From Microbispora sp. ZYX-F-249 (GTDB lineage Bacteria > Actinomycetota > Actinomycetes > Streptosporangiales > Streptosporangiaceae): a stretch of DNA of 64,000 nucleotides. The notes beneath the pieces are model-generated. The model did not search any database. It was not told where the DNA came from and saw nothing but the letters and a program-made list of their open reading frames with translations. Positions 12,090-24,311 of this stretch are shown here, piece after piece (the stretch's first letter is position 1; each line of letters begins with the position of its first letter). The DNA is taken from assembly GCF_039649665.1 (NCBI RefSeq), contig NZ_JBDJAW010000014.1, positions 1 through 64,000 of the forward strand, written 5' to 3'. The translations under genes were made by a program, and so were the position numbers.

Positions 12090-12944
12090 TCAGGAGGCCG
12101 CCCGGCGTGCGATCTCGGCCTCGCCGGCGGCGCGCATCGCCTCCACCGGCACGTCCGCGCGCCCGGTCATCAGCTCGACCTGCCGCACCGCCTGGTGCAG
12201 CAGCATGGGGAAGCCCCCGACCACGGCGCGCCCGCGCGCGCGTACGGCCGCGGCCAGCGCGGTCGGCCAGGGCGCGTAGACGACGTCGAAGACCGCCGCC
12301 TTCTCGGGCAGGCGCGCCGCGACCCGCTCGGCCAGCGCGTCGGCCGCGCCGGACGGCAGCGTGGAGACGATCAGATCGGCCGCGGCGTCGAAGTCGTCGA
12401 AGGACCGCACGGTCACCGTCGTGCCGAGGCGCTCGGCGACCCGGAGGGTCTCCCCCGCGCGGGCCGGGTCGCGCACGACGAGCGTGACCTCAGCGAGCCC
12501 CGTCTCCCGCAGGGCGGCGACGGCCGAGGCCGCCGTGGCGCCGCCGCCGAGGACCACCGCGGAGGCCGGTGCGGGCACACCCGCCTCCGCGAGCGCCCGC
12601 ACGATGCCGTGGACGTCGGTGTTCTCACCGTGCCGCGCGCCGTCCTCGCCGAAGACCACCGTGTTGGCTCCCCCGACGGCCAGCGCGAGGTCGGAGACGG
12701 TGTCCAGCAGCGGGAGCACGGCGCGCTTGAGCGGCATCGTGAGCGACAGCCCGGCCCACTCGGGGCCCAGGCCGGCCATCAGGCCGGCGAGCCCGTCCTC
12801 GGCGCACTCGATCGCGTCGTAGCGCCAGTCGTCCAGGCCCATCTCCGCGTACGCCGCCCGGTGCAGGACCGGGGACAGCGAGTGGGCGATCGGGGAACCG
12901 AGGACCGCGGCCCGGCGGCCGTTCCCCCGGCCGGGTTCGGTCAT
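12090..12944 (-). CDS. aroE: Shikimate dehydrogenase
   Basis: 284 residues. Reduces 3-dehydroshikimate to shikimate with NADPH in aromatic amino-acid synthesis. Substrate site GSPIAHSLSPVLH (residues 16-28), catalytic Lys73 (SLTMPLK), Asp110 (GENTD) and the nucleotide loop GGGATAAS (133-140) are all present. Its start overlaps the 3' end of the upstream mltG gene by 4 bp, so it is the distal gene of the alaS-ruvX-mltG-aroE unit. Confidence 0.97.
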   Translation of the reverse strand: MTEPGRGNGRRAAVLGSPIAHSLSPVLHRAAYAEMGLDDWRYDAIECAEDGLAGLMAGLGPEWAGLSLTMPLKRAVLPLLDTVSDLALAVGGANTVVFGEDGARHGENTDVHGIVRALAEAGVPAPASAVVLGGGATAASAVAALRETGLAEVTLVVRDPARAGETLRVAERLGTTVTVRSFDDFDAAADLIVSTLPSGAADALAERVAARLPEKAAVFDVVYAPWPTALAAAVRARGRAVVGGFPMLLHQAVRQVELMTGRADVPVEAMRAAGEAEIARRAAS

Positions 12945-14095
12945 TTGTTGTTCCGGTTGAACTCGTCGCGCAGCTTCCAGAACTCCGACTCCTTGTCGGT
13001 GAACTTGGTGATGCCCCGCTTGGGGTCGACCGTCACGAAGTACAGCCAGTTGCCGTCCGCCGGGTGCAGGGCGGCCTCGATCGCGTGGTCGCCGGGGTTG
13101 GCGATCGGGCCGGGCGGCAGGCCGAAGTACTTGTAGGTGTTGTACCGCGAGGTGCTCTCCAGGTCGGCGTGCGAGGCCGCGATGCCGTACTTGTTCAGGC
13201 CGTACATGACCGTGCTGTCCATGCCCAGCTTCATCTGGGGGTTGGAGCTCAGCCGGTTGTAGATGACCCGGGCGACCTTCGGCATGTCCTCGGCGCTGCC
13301 GGACTCCGCCTGCACGATGCTGGCGATGATGATGATCTGCCTGGCGGTGAAGCCCAGCTGCTTCGCCTGCCCCTCCAGGTCCACCCGGTCCGCGGTCTGG
13401 TTGAACCGGTCGACCATCTTGGTGAGGATCTGCTGCGGGGTGAGCTTGCTGCTGATCTCGTACGTGGCCGGGAACGCGTAGCCCTCCAGACGGCCCTTGG
13501 CGTACGCGGGGAGCCCGATGTCGGCGCGCGCGGCCTTCTTGAACTCCTCGACCGGCTTGCCCGTGGCGGTGGACAGCTCCTCGTAGATCTTGCTCAGCCG
13601 CAGCCCCTCGCGGATCGTCAGCCGGTTGAGCATCCGGTTCTTGGGGTCGAGCAGGGCGAGCGCGGACTCGGCGGACATGCCCTTGCGCATCTCGTACTGG
13701 CCCGGCTGGAGCGAGGAGCTCTTCCCGGCGGCGCCGATGGCGTTGACGAACGCCCGCGCGCTGGCCACGACGCCCTCGTCCTCCAGCATCTGGGCGACGT
13801 CGGTGGCGCTCGCGCCCTCCTCGATCTCGACGACGACCTCCCCGCGCCCCTCCCCGGTGTAGTCCTTGGGGATCATCACGCCGCGCGCCCAGGTGAATCC
13901 GAAGTAGCCGAGGCCGCCGAGAACGCCGACGATGATCACAACGGCGAACAGCGTCGCGACCCTGCCCTTGCGCCGCTGCTTCTTGCGGCGTCTGCGGCTG
14001 CGCCGCTGCTGGGTACGGCTGCCAGAGGGCCGGCGCCGGGGAGAACCGTCGTCGTCCTCGGCGCCGAGCAGGAAGTCCATGTCCAGATCATTCAT
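12941..14095 (-). CDS. mltG: MltG-type endolytic transglycosylase, copy 1
   Basis: 384 residues from the ATG at 14095; a TTG at 14137 could add 14 residues. A basic N-terminal cytoplasmic part (RRSRRRRKKQRRKGR) precedes one membrane segment (about 46-68) and an extracellular YceG domain with the catalytic-Glu motif ASIVQAESG. MltG cuts nascent glycan strands and sets their length. A perfect 6-bp hairpin (CTCTCG/CGAGAG, 14111-14125) sits just upstream. It is the second of two adjacent mltG genes. Confidence 0.94.
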   Translation of the reverse strand: MNDLDMDFLLGAEDDDGSPRRRPSGSRTQQRRSRRRRKKQRRKGRVATLFAVVIIVGVLGGLGYFGFTWARGVMIPKDYTGEGRGEVVVEIEEGASATDVAQMLEDEGVVASARAFVNAIGAAGKSSSLQPGQYEMRKGMSAESALALLDPKNRMLNRLTIREGLRLSKIYEELSTATGKPVEEFKKAARADIGLPAYAKGRLEGYAFPATYEISSKLTPQQILTKMVDRFNQTADRVDLEGQAKQLGFTARQIIIIASIVQAESGSAEDMPKVARVIYNRLSSNPQMKLGMDSTVMYGLNKYGIAASHADLESTSRYNTYKYFGLPPGPIANPGDHAIEAALHPADGNWLYFVTVDPKRGITKFTDKESEFWKLRDEFNRNNK

Positions 14096-14296
14096 AGTGC
14101 GCTGGCCAATCTCTCGGTACGAGAGGCCTCCCGTCAAGCGAGTGTGCCAAACCGAGGGGGTTCGGGACAGGGGGTTCCGCGGGGGGCGTTCCCGATATAT
14201 GGAGCCCCGCCCGGGGGCGGCGGGGCCGGTGCGGACGCACCGGGCGCGCTCCGGAACCCCCGCGGGCCGGCGCCGCGCGGATGCCCCGGGAGGCGA

Positions 14297-15331
14297 TCAG
14301 TTCGTCCCGAGATACCTGTTCAGCTCCTCCCGATATTTCCTGAACTCCGCCTCTTTGTCAGTGAATTTGGTGATTTTACGACGAGGATCAGTGGTCACGA
14401 ACCAGTACCACGTGCCCTCGGCGGGATGGAGCGCGGCGACGAGCGCGCTCTCTCCCGGGTTGCCGATGGGTCCCGGCGGCAGCCCCGGCCGCGCGTAGGT
14501 GTTGTACGGCGAGTCGACCCGCGTGTCCTCGTTGCTGACCTTGAGCGTGTGGCGGTCCAGCGCGTAGTTGACCGTGCTGTCCATCTCCAGCTTCGCTCCG
14601 CGCGCGAGACGGTTGTACACCACTCTGGCGATCTTGGGGTAGTCGGCGGGGACGCCGCCCTCGGCCTGGATGATGCTCGCCACCGTCACCGCCTGCTTGG
14701 GCGTGAGCCGCACGCGCGGCGCCAGCTCCTCCAGCCTCACCTTCCGCGCGGCGACGCGGAACCGGGCCACCATCTTCCTGAGCATGTCGACGGCGGTCAT
14801 GCCCGGCTCGATCTCGTACGTGGCGGGGAACAGGAAGCCCTCGGCCGTCCCCTCGGCGTACGCGGGCAGGCGCAGCCGCCCGGGGTCGGCGGCGGCCTCG
14901 GTGAAGTCCTTCAGCGGGATGCCGGTCCCGTCCGCGAGGGTGCGGAGCACCTCTCTCGTGCGCAGCCCCTCGGGCACGGTGACCTTGCGCACGACCTTGC
15001 TGGCGGGCGCGAGCAGCAGGTCGAGGGCGTCGGCGGCGGCCATGCGGCGCCGCAGGACGTAGCGGCCCGGCCGCAGGCTGCTCTCCTTGGAGCGCGTGAT
15101 CACCTGCTCGATGAACGACTGGGCGCTGGCCACCACGCCGGCGCTCTCCAGCGTCTTGCCTATCTCTCCGGCGCTCGTGCCCGGCGTGATCTCGACCGTG
15201 ACCGTCCCCGACCCGCCGCCGGAGTAGTCGGGGGCCTTGTCGGGCTGCCCGACGACCTCGTGCACGCCGTACGCCACCGCCGCCGCGACCAGGGCGAGCG
15301 CCCCGGCCACGACGGCCGGGGTCCGCCTCAC
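14297..15331 (-). CDS. MltG-type endolytic transglycosylase, copy 2
   Basis: 344 residues with an N-terminal membrane anchor (about 5-22) and a complete YceG domain, including ASIIQAEGG and the NTYARPGLPPGPIGNPGE signature. It is clearly homologous to the neighbouring copy but diverged, and it lacks that copy's long basic cytoplasmic head. Its start overlaps the ruvX stop by 4 bp, so this is the copy in the standard ruvX-mltG position. Most bacteria carry one mltG; division of labour between the two is unknown. Confidence 0.93.
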   Translation of the reverse strand: MRRTPAVVAGALALVAAAVAYGVHEVVGQPDKAPDYSGGGSGTVTVEITPGTSAGEIGKTLESAGVVASAQSFIEQVITRSKESSLRPGRYVLRRRMAAADALDLLLAPASKVVRKVTVPEGLRTREVLRTLADGTGIPLKDFTEAAADPGRLRLPAYAEGTAEGFLFPATYEIEPGMTAVDMLRKMVARFRVAARKVRLEELAPRVRLTPKQAVTVASIIQAEGGVPADYPKIARVVYNRLARGAKLEMDSTVNYALDRHTLKVSNEDTRVDSPYNTYARPGLPPGPIGNPGESALVAALHPAEGTWYWFVTTDPRRKITKFTDKEAEFRKYREELNRYLGTN

Positions 15332-15831
15332 CGTGCGGTCCCGCCGCTCGCTTCCTCACCAAGCCCGGTGCCGGGCCGCGGTGGTTCGAGGGGTCTGCCG
15401 GGGGGATTGCCGGTGGCCCGCTCACCGTCGAGCGCGGCCTGCAGCAGCACGACGGCCGCCGCCTGGTCGATCACGTCGCGCTGGTTGCGGGCCTTCACGC
15501 CGCTGGAACGCAGGCCCTGCTGGGCGCTGACCGTGGTGAGCCGTTCGTCCACCAGCCGGATCGGGACCGGAGCCATCCGGTCGGCCAGCCGCGTGGCGAA
15601 GGCCCGTGCCGCCTCGGCGGCGTGGCTCTCCCTGCCCGACAACGACGTGGGCAGGCCGACCACGATCTCGATCGCCTCGTGCTCGGCGGCGATCTCGGCG
15701 ATCCTCGCCAGGTCGCCCCGGCCGCGCCGTACGGTCTCCACCGGCGTGGCCAGCAGACCCGAAGGGTCGCTGCGGGCCACGCCGATGCGGACGGAGCCGA
15801 CGTCGACCCCGATCCTGACGCCGTGCCTCAT
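15328..15831 (-). CDS. ruvX: Putative pre-16S rRNA nuclease / Holliday junction resolvase-like RuvX (YqgF)
   Basis: 167 residues from the ATG at 15831, chosen because the conserved RNase H-fold start (MRHGVRIGVDVGSVRIGVA) begins there. LVDERLTTVSAQ and DQAAAVVLLQ are the other family blocks, with acidic metal ligands in GVDVG and DERLT. It starts 7 bp after the alaS stop and overlaps the next mltG. YqgF proteins mature 16S rRNA ends. Confidence 0.95.
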   Translation of the reverse strand: MRHGVRIGVDVGSVRIGVARSDPSGLLATPVETVRRGRGDLARIAEIAAEHEAIEIVVGLPTSLSGRESHAAEAARAFATRLADRMAPVPIRLVDERLTTVSAQQGLRSSGVKARNQRDVIDQAAAVVLLQAALDGERATGNPPGRPLEPPRPGTGLGEEASGGTAR

Positions 15832-15838
15832 CGGCCGC

Positions 15839-18511
<2,673 letters not shown>

Positions 18512-18512
18512 T

Positions 18513-18782
18513 TCAGCGGCCGTCCTTTACGTCGTAGATTCTGTTCTTGCCTGTGGTGGTTCCATCAACCGTGTCGAGTCCGAACTCGGCACGCAACTCG
18601 GTTTCCCTGCTCGCCGACAGGCGGCGCACCTCGCCGGCGAAGTCCCTGACCTGGTCGGCGAGGGTCACCGCGCGATCGGCGGTGCGCCTGGCCACGTGGT
18701 CGGGCCGCAATGACTGCAGCTTACGCATCGTCCAGACCGTGAGAAACGCGCCCAGGGACATGTAGAAGAGCCGCCGGATCAT
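18513..18782 (-). CDS. DUF6167-like small membrane protein
   Basis: 89 residues with one N-terminal hydrophobic segment ([17 protein letters not shown]) and a charged helical remainder. It matches the small protein found just before alaS in Streptomyces (DUF6167 in my recollection). Its ATG overlaps the preceding gene's TGA (ATGA), and it ends 2 bp before alaS. Function unknown. Confidence 0.85.
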   Translation of the reverse strand: MIRRLFYMSLGAFLTVWTMRKLQSLRPDHVARRTADRAVTLADQVRDFAGEVRRLSASRETELRAEFGLDTVDGTTTGKNRIYDVKDGR

Positions 18783-19261
18783 CCGCGTCCCCTCCCGATC
18801 GCCCGCCGCTCGGCGGCACGCTCGGCGGCGTGCCGCTCGCTGATCCTGTCCCCGATGTGAGGGCCGGTCCGGGGGCCGCCGCGGGCGACCCTGCGGGCCG
18901 GGACCCTGCGGGCGCCGCGCCGGGCCAGCGCCAGGCGGAAGCCGTCGCGGAAGGCGGAGAACTTGAGCACCGGACCGGCGAACAGCGTGGACGCCACCCC
19001 GGTGATCCGCACCATGTTGCCGCTGACGTCCCGCATGTTGTCCGTGATCTCCTCGGCCGCCACCAGCCGCCGGTTGGCCTCGGAGACCGTCTGGCTCATG
19101 TCGTCGAGCAGCGGGGCGATGCGGTCGCTCAGCTCGGCCACCGACTTGCGGGTCTCGGTCAGCAGTCTGGCCAGCCTGACCAGCACGACGACCATGAAGC
19201 AGACCAGGATCACCCAGAAAATGGCGACCACGAGGCCCGCCAGCTCTCCCGCGGTAAGCAT
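18779..19261 (-). CDS. DUF948 membrane protein
   Basis: 160 residues: an N-terminal membrane helix (GLVVAIFWVILVCFMVVVLV), then an amphipathic helix with heptad-like pattern (LARLLTETRKSVAELSDRI) and a basic Arg-rich tail. DUF948 proteins resemble methyl-accepting or phage coiled-coil proteins, and their role is unknown. Coupled to the next gene by a 4-bp overlap. Upstream lies the tandem-repeat region. Confidence 0.88.
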   Translation of the reverse strand: MLTAGELAGLVVAIFWVILVCFMVVVLVRLARLLTETRKSVAELSDRIAPLLDDMSQTVSEANRRLVAAEEITDNMRDVSGNMVRITGVASTLFAGPVLKFSAFRDGFRLALARRGARRVPARRVARGGPRTGPHIGDRISERHAAERAAERRAIGRGRG

Positions 19262-19329
19262 GTGCCGATCTCCCTAGATCAACGGAGCTGGAATGGCAAG
19301 ACCTTATCGCGAACGACCTGCCCGCCGTT

Positions 19330-19493
19330 CCGCACCACACACACAGAGCGCTCCGCACCACGCACACAGAGCGCTCCGCACCACGCACACGGGGTACTCC
19401 GCACCACGCACACGGGGTACTCCGCACCACGCACACGGGGGTACTCCGCACCACGCACACGGGGGTACTCCGCACCACGCACACGGGGGCGTG
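19330..19493. repeat. Seven tandem copies of a 23/24-bp repeat
   Basis: The unit begins CCGCACCACGCACAC and recurs at 19330, 19353, 19376, 19399, 19422, 19446 and 19470 (periods 23, 23, 23, 23, 24, 24). Units 1-2 end AGAGCGCT, units 3-4 GGGGTACT, units 5-6 GGGGGTACT. The gradation suggests stepwise expansion. It ends at a perfect 12-bp palindrome (GTGCCGCGGCAC, 19491-19502) and lies in the rarA-DUF948 gap. Units are contiguous, so this is not a CRISPR array. Frames through it code only for repetitive shadow peptides. Confidence 0.95.
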
Positions 19494-19515
19494 CCGCGGC
19501 ACGCACCGGCGGGGA

Positions 19516-20844
19516 TCAGCCTCCGCGCAGGAAGCTGCGGATCTTCGCCCAGCGCTCGGCGAACCGCGCCTCCGCGCCGTGCGTGGTCGGCTCGTAGTAG
19601 CGGCGCTCCCTCAGCTCCTCCGGCGCGTAGTCCTGGCGGACGAGGCCGTGCTCGAAGTCGTGCGGGTACTGGTAGCCCTTGCCGTGGCCCAGCTTCTTCG
19701 CGCCCGCGTAGTGGGCGTCGCGCAGGTGGCCGGGGACGCGCCCCACCATCCCCCGGCGCACGTCGTCGGAGGCCGCGCCGATCGCCTTCACGACCGCGTT
19801 CGACTTGGGCGCGAGCGCGCAGTGGATGACGGCCTGGGCGAGGTTGATCCTGCCCTCGGGCAGGCCGATGAACTCCACGGCCTGCGCGGCGGCCACCGCG
19901 ACCTGCAGGCACGTGGGGTCGGCCATGCCCACGTCCTCACTGGCGAAGATCACGATCCGGCGGGCGATGAACCGCGGGTCCTCCCCCGCCTCCACCATGC
20001 GGGCCAGGTAGTGCAGCGCCGCGTCGGCGTCCGAGCCCCGCATGCTCTTGATGAACGCGCTGACCACGTCGTAGTGCTGGTCGCCCTGCCGGTCGTAGCG
20101 CACGGCCGCCTTGTCGACGGCCTTCTCCACGACCTCGACGGTGACCTCGGCCATGCCCTCGATGGCCCCGTCGGTCAGCATCGCGGCCGCCTCCAGGTAG
20201 GTCAGCGAGCGCCGCGCGTCGCCGCCGGCCAGCCGTACGAGCTGGTCGAGGGCGTCGGGGTGCAGCGTGACGCGCCCGCCGAGGCCGCGCTCGTCGGCCA
20301 CCGCGCGCTCCAGGACGGCGCGGACGTCGTCTTCGGCCAGCGGCTCGAGCGTGAGCAGCAGCGAGCGGGACAGCAGCGGGGAGATGACGGAGAAGAACGG
20401 GTTCTCGGTCGTCGCGCCGATGAAGGTGACCCAGCGGTTCTCCACGGCGGGCAGCAGCGCGTCCTGCTGCGCCTTGTTGAACCGGTGGACCTCGTCCACG
20501 AACAGCACGGTCTGCCTGCCGGACATGCCGAGTTCGCGGCGCGCCTGGTCGATGGCGGCGCGCACGTCCTTGACCCCGGCGGAGACGGCCGAGATCTCGA
20601 CGAACCTCCGCTTGGTGGCGCCCGCCACGACGTACGCCAGCGTGGTCTTCCCGGTGCCCGGGGGGCCCCACAGGAACAGCGACATCGGGGCGTCGCTCTC
20701 CACGAGACGGCGCAGCGGCGTGCCGGGTCCCAGCAGGTGCCGCTGGCCGATCACCTCCTCCAGCGAGCGCGGCCGCATGCGCACGGCCAGCGGCTCCTGG
20801 CCCCGGTGCGCCTCCTCCGCGGCCGAATCGAACAAGCTCTCCAC
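19516..20844 (-). CDS. rarA: Replication-associated recombination ATPase RarA (MgsA)
   Basis: 442 residues. AAA+ domain with Walker [11 protein letters not shown], Walker [21 protein letters not shown] and sensor GATTENPFF, followed by the tetramerisation domain ([21 protein letters not shown]). RarA acts at stalled replication forks. GTG start at 20844. It is 250 bp upstream of the alaS cluster. Confidence 0.96.
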   Translation of the reverse strand: MESLFDSAAEEAHRGQEPLAVRMRPRSLEEVIGQRHLLGPGTPLRRLVESDAPMSLFLWGPPGTGKTTLAYVVAGATKRRFVEISAVSAGVKDVRAAIDQARRELGMSGRQTVLFVDEVHRFNKAQQDALLPAVENRWVTFIGATTENPFFSVISPLLSRSLLLTLEPLAEDDVRAVLERAVADERGLGGRVTLHPDALDQLVRLAGGDARRSLTYLEAAAMLTDGAIEGMAEVTVEVVEKAVDKAAVRYDRQGDQHYDVVSAFIKSMRGSDADAALHYLARMVEAGEDPRFIARRIVIFASEDVGMADPTCLQVAVAAAQAVEFIGLPEGRINLAQAVIHCALAPKSNAVVKAIGAASDDVRRGMVGRVPGHLRDAHYAGAKKLGHGKGYQYPHDFEHGLVRQDYAPEELRERRYYEPTTHGAEARFAERWAKIRSFLRGG

Positions 20845-20860
20845 GTCGCCGACACTACCG

Positions 20861-21328
20861 TCAGCCGCCCCACACGGCCGTCGCGCCCGTGTGCCCGGTC
20901 CGTACGGCGTAGAAGCCGACGACCACGGCGAGGATCACGGCGGCGGCCGACACGACCATGAGGCCCGCCCGCGATCCGGCGCCCTGCGGGGCGCGGCGGG
21001 CCCGGGTGAGCCACACCATCACCAGGGACACGACGGTCAGGAGCGCGGTCACCGGGACGAGGACCTCGGCGAGCCCGCTGTGGACCCCGATCGCCGGAGA
21101 GGGCCGGCCCTGGAACATCCGGTGCTCCAGCGCCTCCCCGCTCTCCTCGGCCGCGAACACCGCGCCGAGGGCCACCACGGCGGCCGCCACCAGGGCCCAG
21201 TCGAGCTTGTGCCGCAGGCGGGGCAGCACGGCGTACGCGATGGACAACGCCGCGAGCAGCGGTGCGAAGATCACCGCCGCGTGGACGATCAGAGCATGGG
21301 CAGGCAGTCCGAAGACCTGGTCGAACAT
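20861..21328 (-). CDS. DUF2231-type membrane protein
   Basis: 155 residues from an ATG with AGGAG about 10 nt upstream. Four hydrophobic segments and the motif [19 protein letters not shown] typical of DUF2231 proteins, which have no assigned function (possible heme or redox roles have been suggested for relatives). It precedes rarA by 16 bp, probably the same transcript, and is divergent from the cyclophilin gene. Confidence 0.8.
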   Translation of the reverse strand: MFDQVFGLPAHALIVHAAVIFAPLLAALSIAYAVLPRLRHKLDWALVAAAVVALGAVFAAEESGEALEHRMFQGRPSPAIGVHSGLAEVLVPVTALLTVVSLVMVWLTRARRAPQGAGSRAGLMVVSAAAVILAVVVGFYAVRTGHTGATAVWGG

Positions 21329-21552
21329 CGTGCATCGCTCCTGTGACGGCAGCCGGGGGCGCGGATCGCGAGCCGCTCCCGATATACGGATTCGATCGTC
21401 AGGAGGTTCCCAGGGAGATCTGAGAGCAAGATGAGCGCAGCCGGCGCAAACCATGGTGATACCCAAGGGACGCGTGCTTTACACGAAGCCGACGGGATCA
21501 CAGATAGAGTGGCGGACCAGTCGTAATAAATGGGAAAAGGGAAGGCATAGCG

Positions 21553-22470
21553 GTGACCGACACTGATCGGCAGAAGCAACCGGCTTCGCGCGTGAGCACG
21601 GCCGGGCGCGCGACCACTGCACGTCGCCGCCTGGGGAGCACCCTCGGTGCCGGGCTCGGGCTCCTCGCGCTGGCGGGCGGCCTGGTGGCCTGCAGTGACG
21701 GCACGGCCAACGAGGCCAAGGCCACGGCCTCGGCCAGCTCTTCTGCGGCCCCCTCAGACGCCCCCACCGTGACCGAGACCACGCTGGCGCCGGACGCGCC
21801 GACGGCCAAGCCCACCGACCTGCGTCAGATCTCCTGCACCTACCGCAAGGACGACTCGGGCAGCCCGTCGAAGTCCGTGGGGATGCCGCCGAGCAAGCTG
21901 ACCAGGAGGGTCATCCTGGCCAAGCAGATGATCATCACGACCAACCAGGGCGAGATCGTCATCGACCTGGCCACCAAGGACGTGCCGTGCGCGGTGAACT
22001 CGCTCGCGTTCCTGGCGAGTAAGAACTTCTACGACAACACCGTCTGCCACCGCCTCGCGACGGTGGAGACCGTGGGCCTGGGCATGCTGCAGTGCGGCGA
22101 CCCCCTGGCCACGGGCGACGGCAAGCGCAAGGAGGACGGCTCGGGCGGCCCCGGCTACCTGTTCGACGACGAGAACCTCGGCGGCATGCCGCTCGTCCGG
22201 GGGACCGTCGGGCTGGCACAGGCCACGGAGGACGCCAACTCCAACGGCAGCCAGTTCTTCATCTCCTTCAGCGACGAGAACAGCCAGCTGACCGCCGCGG
22301 GCGGCGCGTTCACCATGATCGGTGTGGTGAGCAAGGGCATGAACGTGATCGACAAGATCGCCAGGGGCGGGATCATCCCGTTCAACGGCGACCCCACCGC
22401 CGACGTGCGGGGCGAGGGCTCCAACGCCCCGAAGAAGAAGGTCGTGATCAAGGACGTGGCCATCGTCTGA
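21553..22470 (+). CDS. Cyclophilin-type peptidyl-prolyl isomerase, predicted lipoprotein
   Basis: 305 residues, GTG start after AAAAGGGAAGG. A basic head is followed by a hydrophobic segment ending in a lipobox (GGLVACSD), so it is probably anchored outside the membrane after a Ser/Ala/Thr-rich linker. The cyclophilin domain keeps CHR, LQCGDP and GSQFFISF but has a short insertion between CHR and LQCGDP compared with the second copy at 26.5 kb. Four Cys positions (SCTYR, VPCAV, VCHR, QCGD) are shared with that copy and could form disulfides. Catalyses proline isomerisation in exported proteins. Confidence 0.9.
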   Translation: MTDTDRQKQPASRVSTAGRATTARRRLGSTLGAGLGLLALAGGLVACSDGTANEAKATASASSSAAPSDAPTVTETTLAPDAPTAKPTDLRQISCTYRKDDSGSPSKSVGMPPSKLTRRVILAKQMIITTNQGEIVIDLATKDVPCAVNSLAFLASKNFYDNTVCHRLATVETVGLGMLQCGDPLATGDGKRKEDGSGGPGYLFDDENLGGMPLVRGTVGLAQATEDANSNGSQFFISFSDENSQLTAAGGAFTMIGVVSKGMNVIDKIARGGIIPFNGDPTADVRGEGSNAPKKKVVIKDVAIV

Positions 22471-22483
22471 CCGGTCCCGGACA

Positions 22484-22520
22484 CAGGACGGCCCCCGCGA
22501 CCGGTGTCGCGGGGGCCGTC
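22484..22520. terminator. Bidirectional terminator between cyclophilin and aspS
   Basis: GGCCCCCGCGAC and its near-exact complement (GTCGCGGGGGCC) around CCGGT form a hairpin in the short gap between the convergent genes. Confidence 0.75.
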
Positions 22521-22538
22521 TCGCGTTCTACCGCCGTT

Positions 22539-24311
22539 CTACTGCGCGGGCGCGGATTCGGGCTTGTCGGACTCTCCCTTGTCGGCCTTGGGCGTGGCGT
22601 CCACGCCGGCCTCCTTGCGCTGGTCCGGGCTGATCGGGGTGGGCGCCCCGGAAAGCGGGTCGTAGCCGGACGCCGTCTTCGGGAACGCGATCACGTCCCG
22701 GATCGACTCGCCGCCCGCGAGCAGCATGCAGACGCGGTCCCAGCCGTAGGCGATGCCCCCGTGCGGCGGCGGGCCGTACTTGAACGCCTCCAGCAGCCAG
22801 CCGAACTTGCTCTCGGCCTCCTCCTTGGAGATGCCGAGCACGTCGAACACGCGCTGCTGCATCTCCGCGCGGTGGATACGGATCGAGCCGCCACCGATCT
22901 CCATGCCGTTGCAGACCATGTCGTAGGCGTACGCCAGGGCCTCGCCGGGGTTGTCCTGGAAGTTGTCGGCCCACTCCGGCTTGGGAGAGGTGAACGGGTG
23001 GTGGACCGGGGTCCAGCCGCCCTCGCCGTCCTCCTCGAACATGGGGGCGTCGACGATCCACAGGAACGACCACTGCGACTCGTCGATGAGGTCGCAGCGG
23101 CGGCCGATCTCGAGGCGGGCCGCGCCGAGCAGGTCGCGGGAGGCCGCGCGCGCGCCGGCCGCGAAGAAGATCGCGTCGCCGGGCTTGGCGCCTGTCTTTC
23201 CGGGGAGGCCGGCCAGCTCGGTCTCCGACAGGTTCTTGGCCACCGGGCCGCCCAGCGTGCCGTCCTCCTGGACCAGCACGTACGCCAGGCCGCGGGCGCC
23301 GCGCGACTTGGCCCACTCCTGCCAGGCGTCGAGCTCCTTGCGGGTCTGCGAAGCGCCGCCCGGCATGACGACCGCGCCCACGTACGGCGCCTGGAAGACG
23401 CGGAACGAGGTGCCGGAGAAGTAGTCCGTGAGGTCGGTCAGCTCGACGCCGAAGCGCAGGTCCGGCTTGTCCGAGCCGTAGCGCGCCATCGCCTCGGCGT
23501 ACGTCATCCGGGGCAGCGGCGTCGGCAGCTCGTAGCCGATCGTCTCCTTCCAGATCCGCCCGATGAGCGCCTCGCCGAGCTCGATGACGTCGTCCTGGTC
23601 CACGAACGACATCTCGATGTCGATCTGGGTGAACTCGGGCTGCCGGTCCGCCCGCAGGTCCTCGTCGCGGAAGCAGCGGGCGAGCTGGTAGTAACGCTCC
23701 AGGCCGGAGACCATGAGCAGCTGCTTGAACAGCTGCGGCGACTGCGGCAGCGCGTACCAGTTGCCCGGCTGGAGCCGTACGGGCACCAGGAAGTCGCGGG
23801 CGCCCTCAGGCGTCGAACGGGTCAGGTTCGGGGTCTCGACGTAGACGAACCCGCGCTCGCGCATGACCTCGTTGGCGAGGTAGGTCGCCTGCGAGCGGAT
23901 GCGCAGGGCGTCGGCGATCTTCTGGCGGCGGATGTCGAGGTAGCGGTACTTCAGCCGCGCCTCCTCCGACACACCCGAGCTGCCCTCGATCGGGAACGGC
24001 AGCGGGGCCGACTCGCTCAGCACCTCCACCTCGGAGGCGACGACCTCGATCTCGCCCGTGGGCAGATCGGGGTTCTCGTTGCCGGCCGGGCGCCGGCGTA
24101 CCTCGCCGGTGACCTTGACGCAGTACTCCGCGCGCAGGTCGTGGGCGTGGTCCTCCTCGCGGAAGACCACCTGGGCCGAGCCGGAGGCGTCGCGCAGGTC
24201 GATGAAGACCACGCCGCCGTGGTCGCGCCGGCGCGCCACCCATCCGGCGAGCGTCACCTTCTGGCCCGCGTGCTCCTTGCGGAGCGTGCCTGCCTCGTGG
24301 GTGCGGATCAC
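22539..24311 (-). CDS. aspS: Aspartate-tRNA ligase, probably non-discriminating
   Basis: 590 residues from a GTG at 24311, which overlaps the hisS TGA (GTGA). Order: OB-fold anticodon domain, class II core ([20 protein letters not shown]) with the bacterial GAD insertion, and motif 3 ([13 protein letters not shown]). Residue 31 is His within RRRDHGG. His at this position (Leu in E. coli) is associated with AspRS that also charges tRNA-Asn, which GatCAB then amidates; this property is inferred. The tail is acidic and disordered. Confidence 0.97.
   Translation of the reverse strand: MIRTHEAGTLRKEHAGQKVTLAGWVARRRDHGGVVFIDLRDASGSAQVVFREEDHAHDLRAEYCVKVTGEVRRRPAGNENPDLPTGEIEVVASEVEVLSESAPLPFPIEGSSGVSEEARLKYRYLDIRRQKIADALRIRSQATYLANEVMRERGFVYVETPNLTRSTPEGARDFLVPVRLQPGNWYALPQSPQLFKQLLMVSGLERYYQLARCFRDEDLRADRQPEFTQIDIEMSFVDQDDVIELGEALIGRIWKETIGYELPTPLPRMTYAEAMARYGSDKPDLRFGVELTDLTDYFSGTSFRVFQAPYVGAVVMPGGASQTRKELDAWQEWAKSRGARGLAYVLVQEDGTLGGPVAKNLSETELAGLPGKTGAKPGDAIFFAAGARAASRDLLGAARLEIGRRCDLIDESQWSFLWIVDAPMFEEDGEGGWTPVHHPFTSPKPEWADNFQDNPGEALAYAYDMVCNGMEIGGGSIRIHRAEMQQRVFDVLGISKEEAESKFGWLLEAFKYGPPPHGGIAYGWDRVCMLLAGGESIRDVIAFPKTASGYDPLSGAPTPISPDQRKEAGVDATPKADKGESDKPESAPAQ

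Noticed and set aside
19330-19493. Possible CRISPR array
   Set aside because: Units are contiguous without unique spacers, and no cas genes are present.
19279-19506. Peptide with repeated RVRGAEYP units read through the tandem repeat
   Set aside because: The repeat period changes from 23 to 24 bp, so the reading frame shifts between units; no ribosome site; both strands are equally open.
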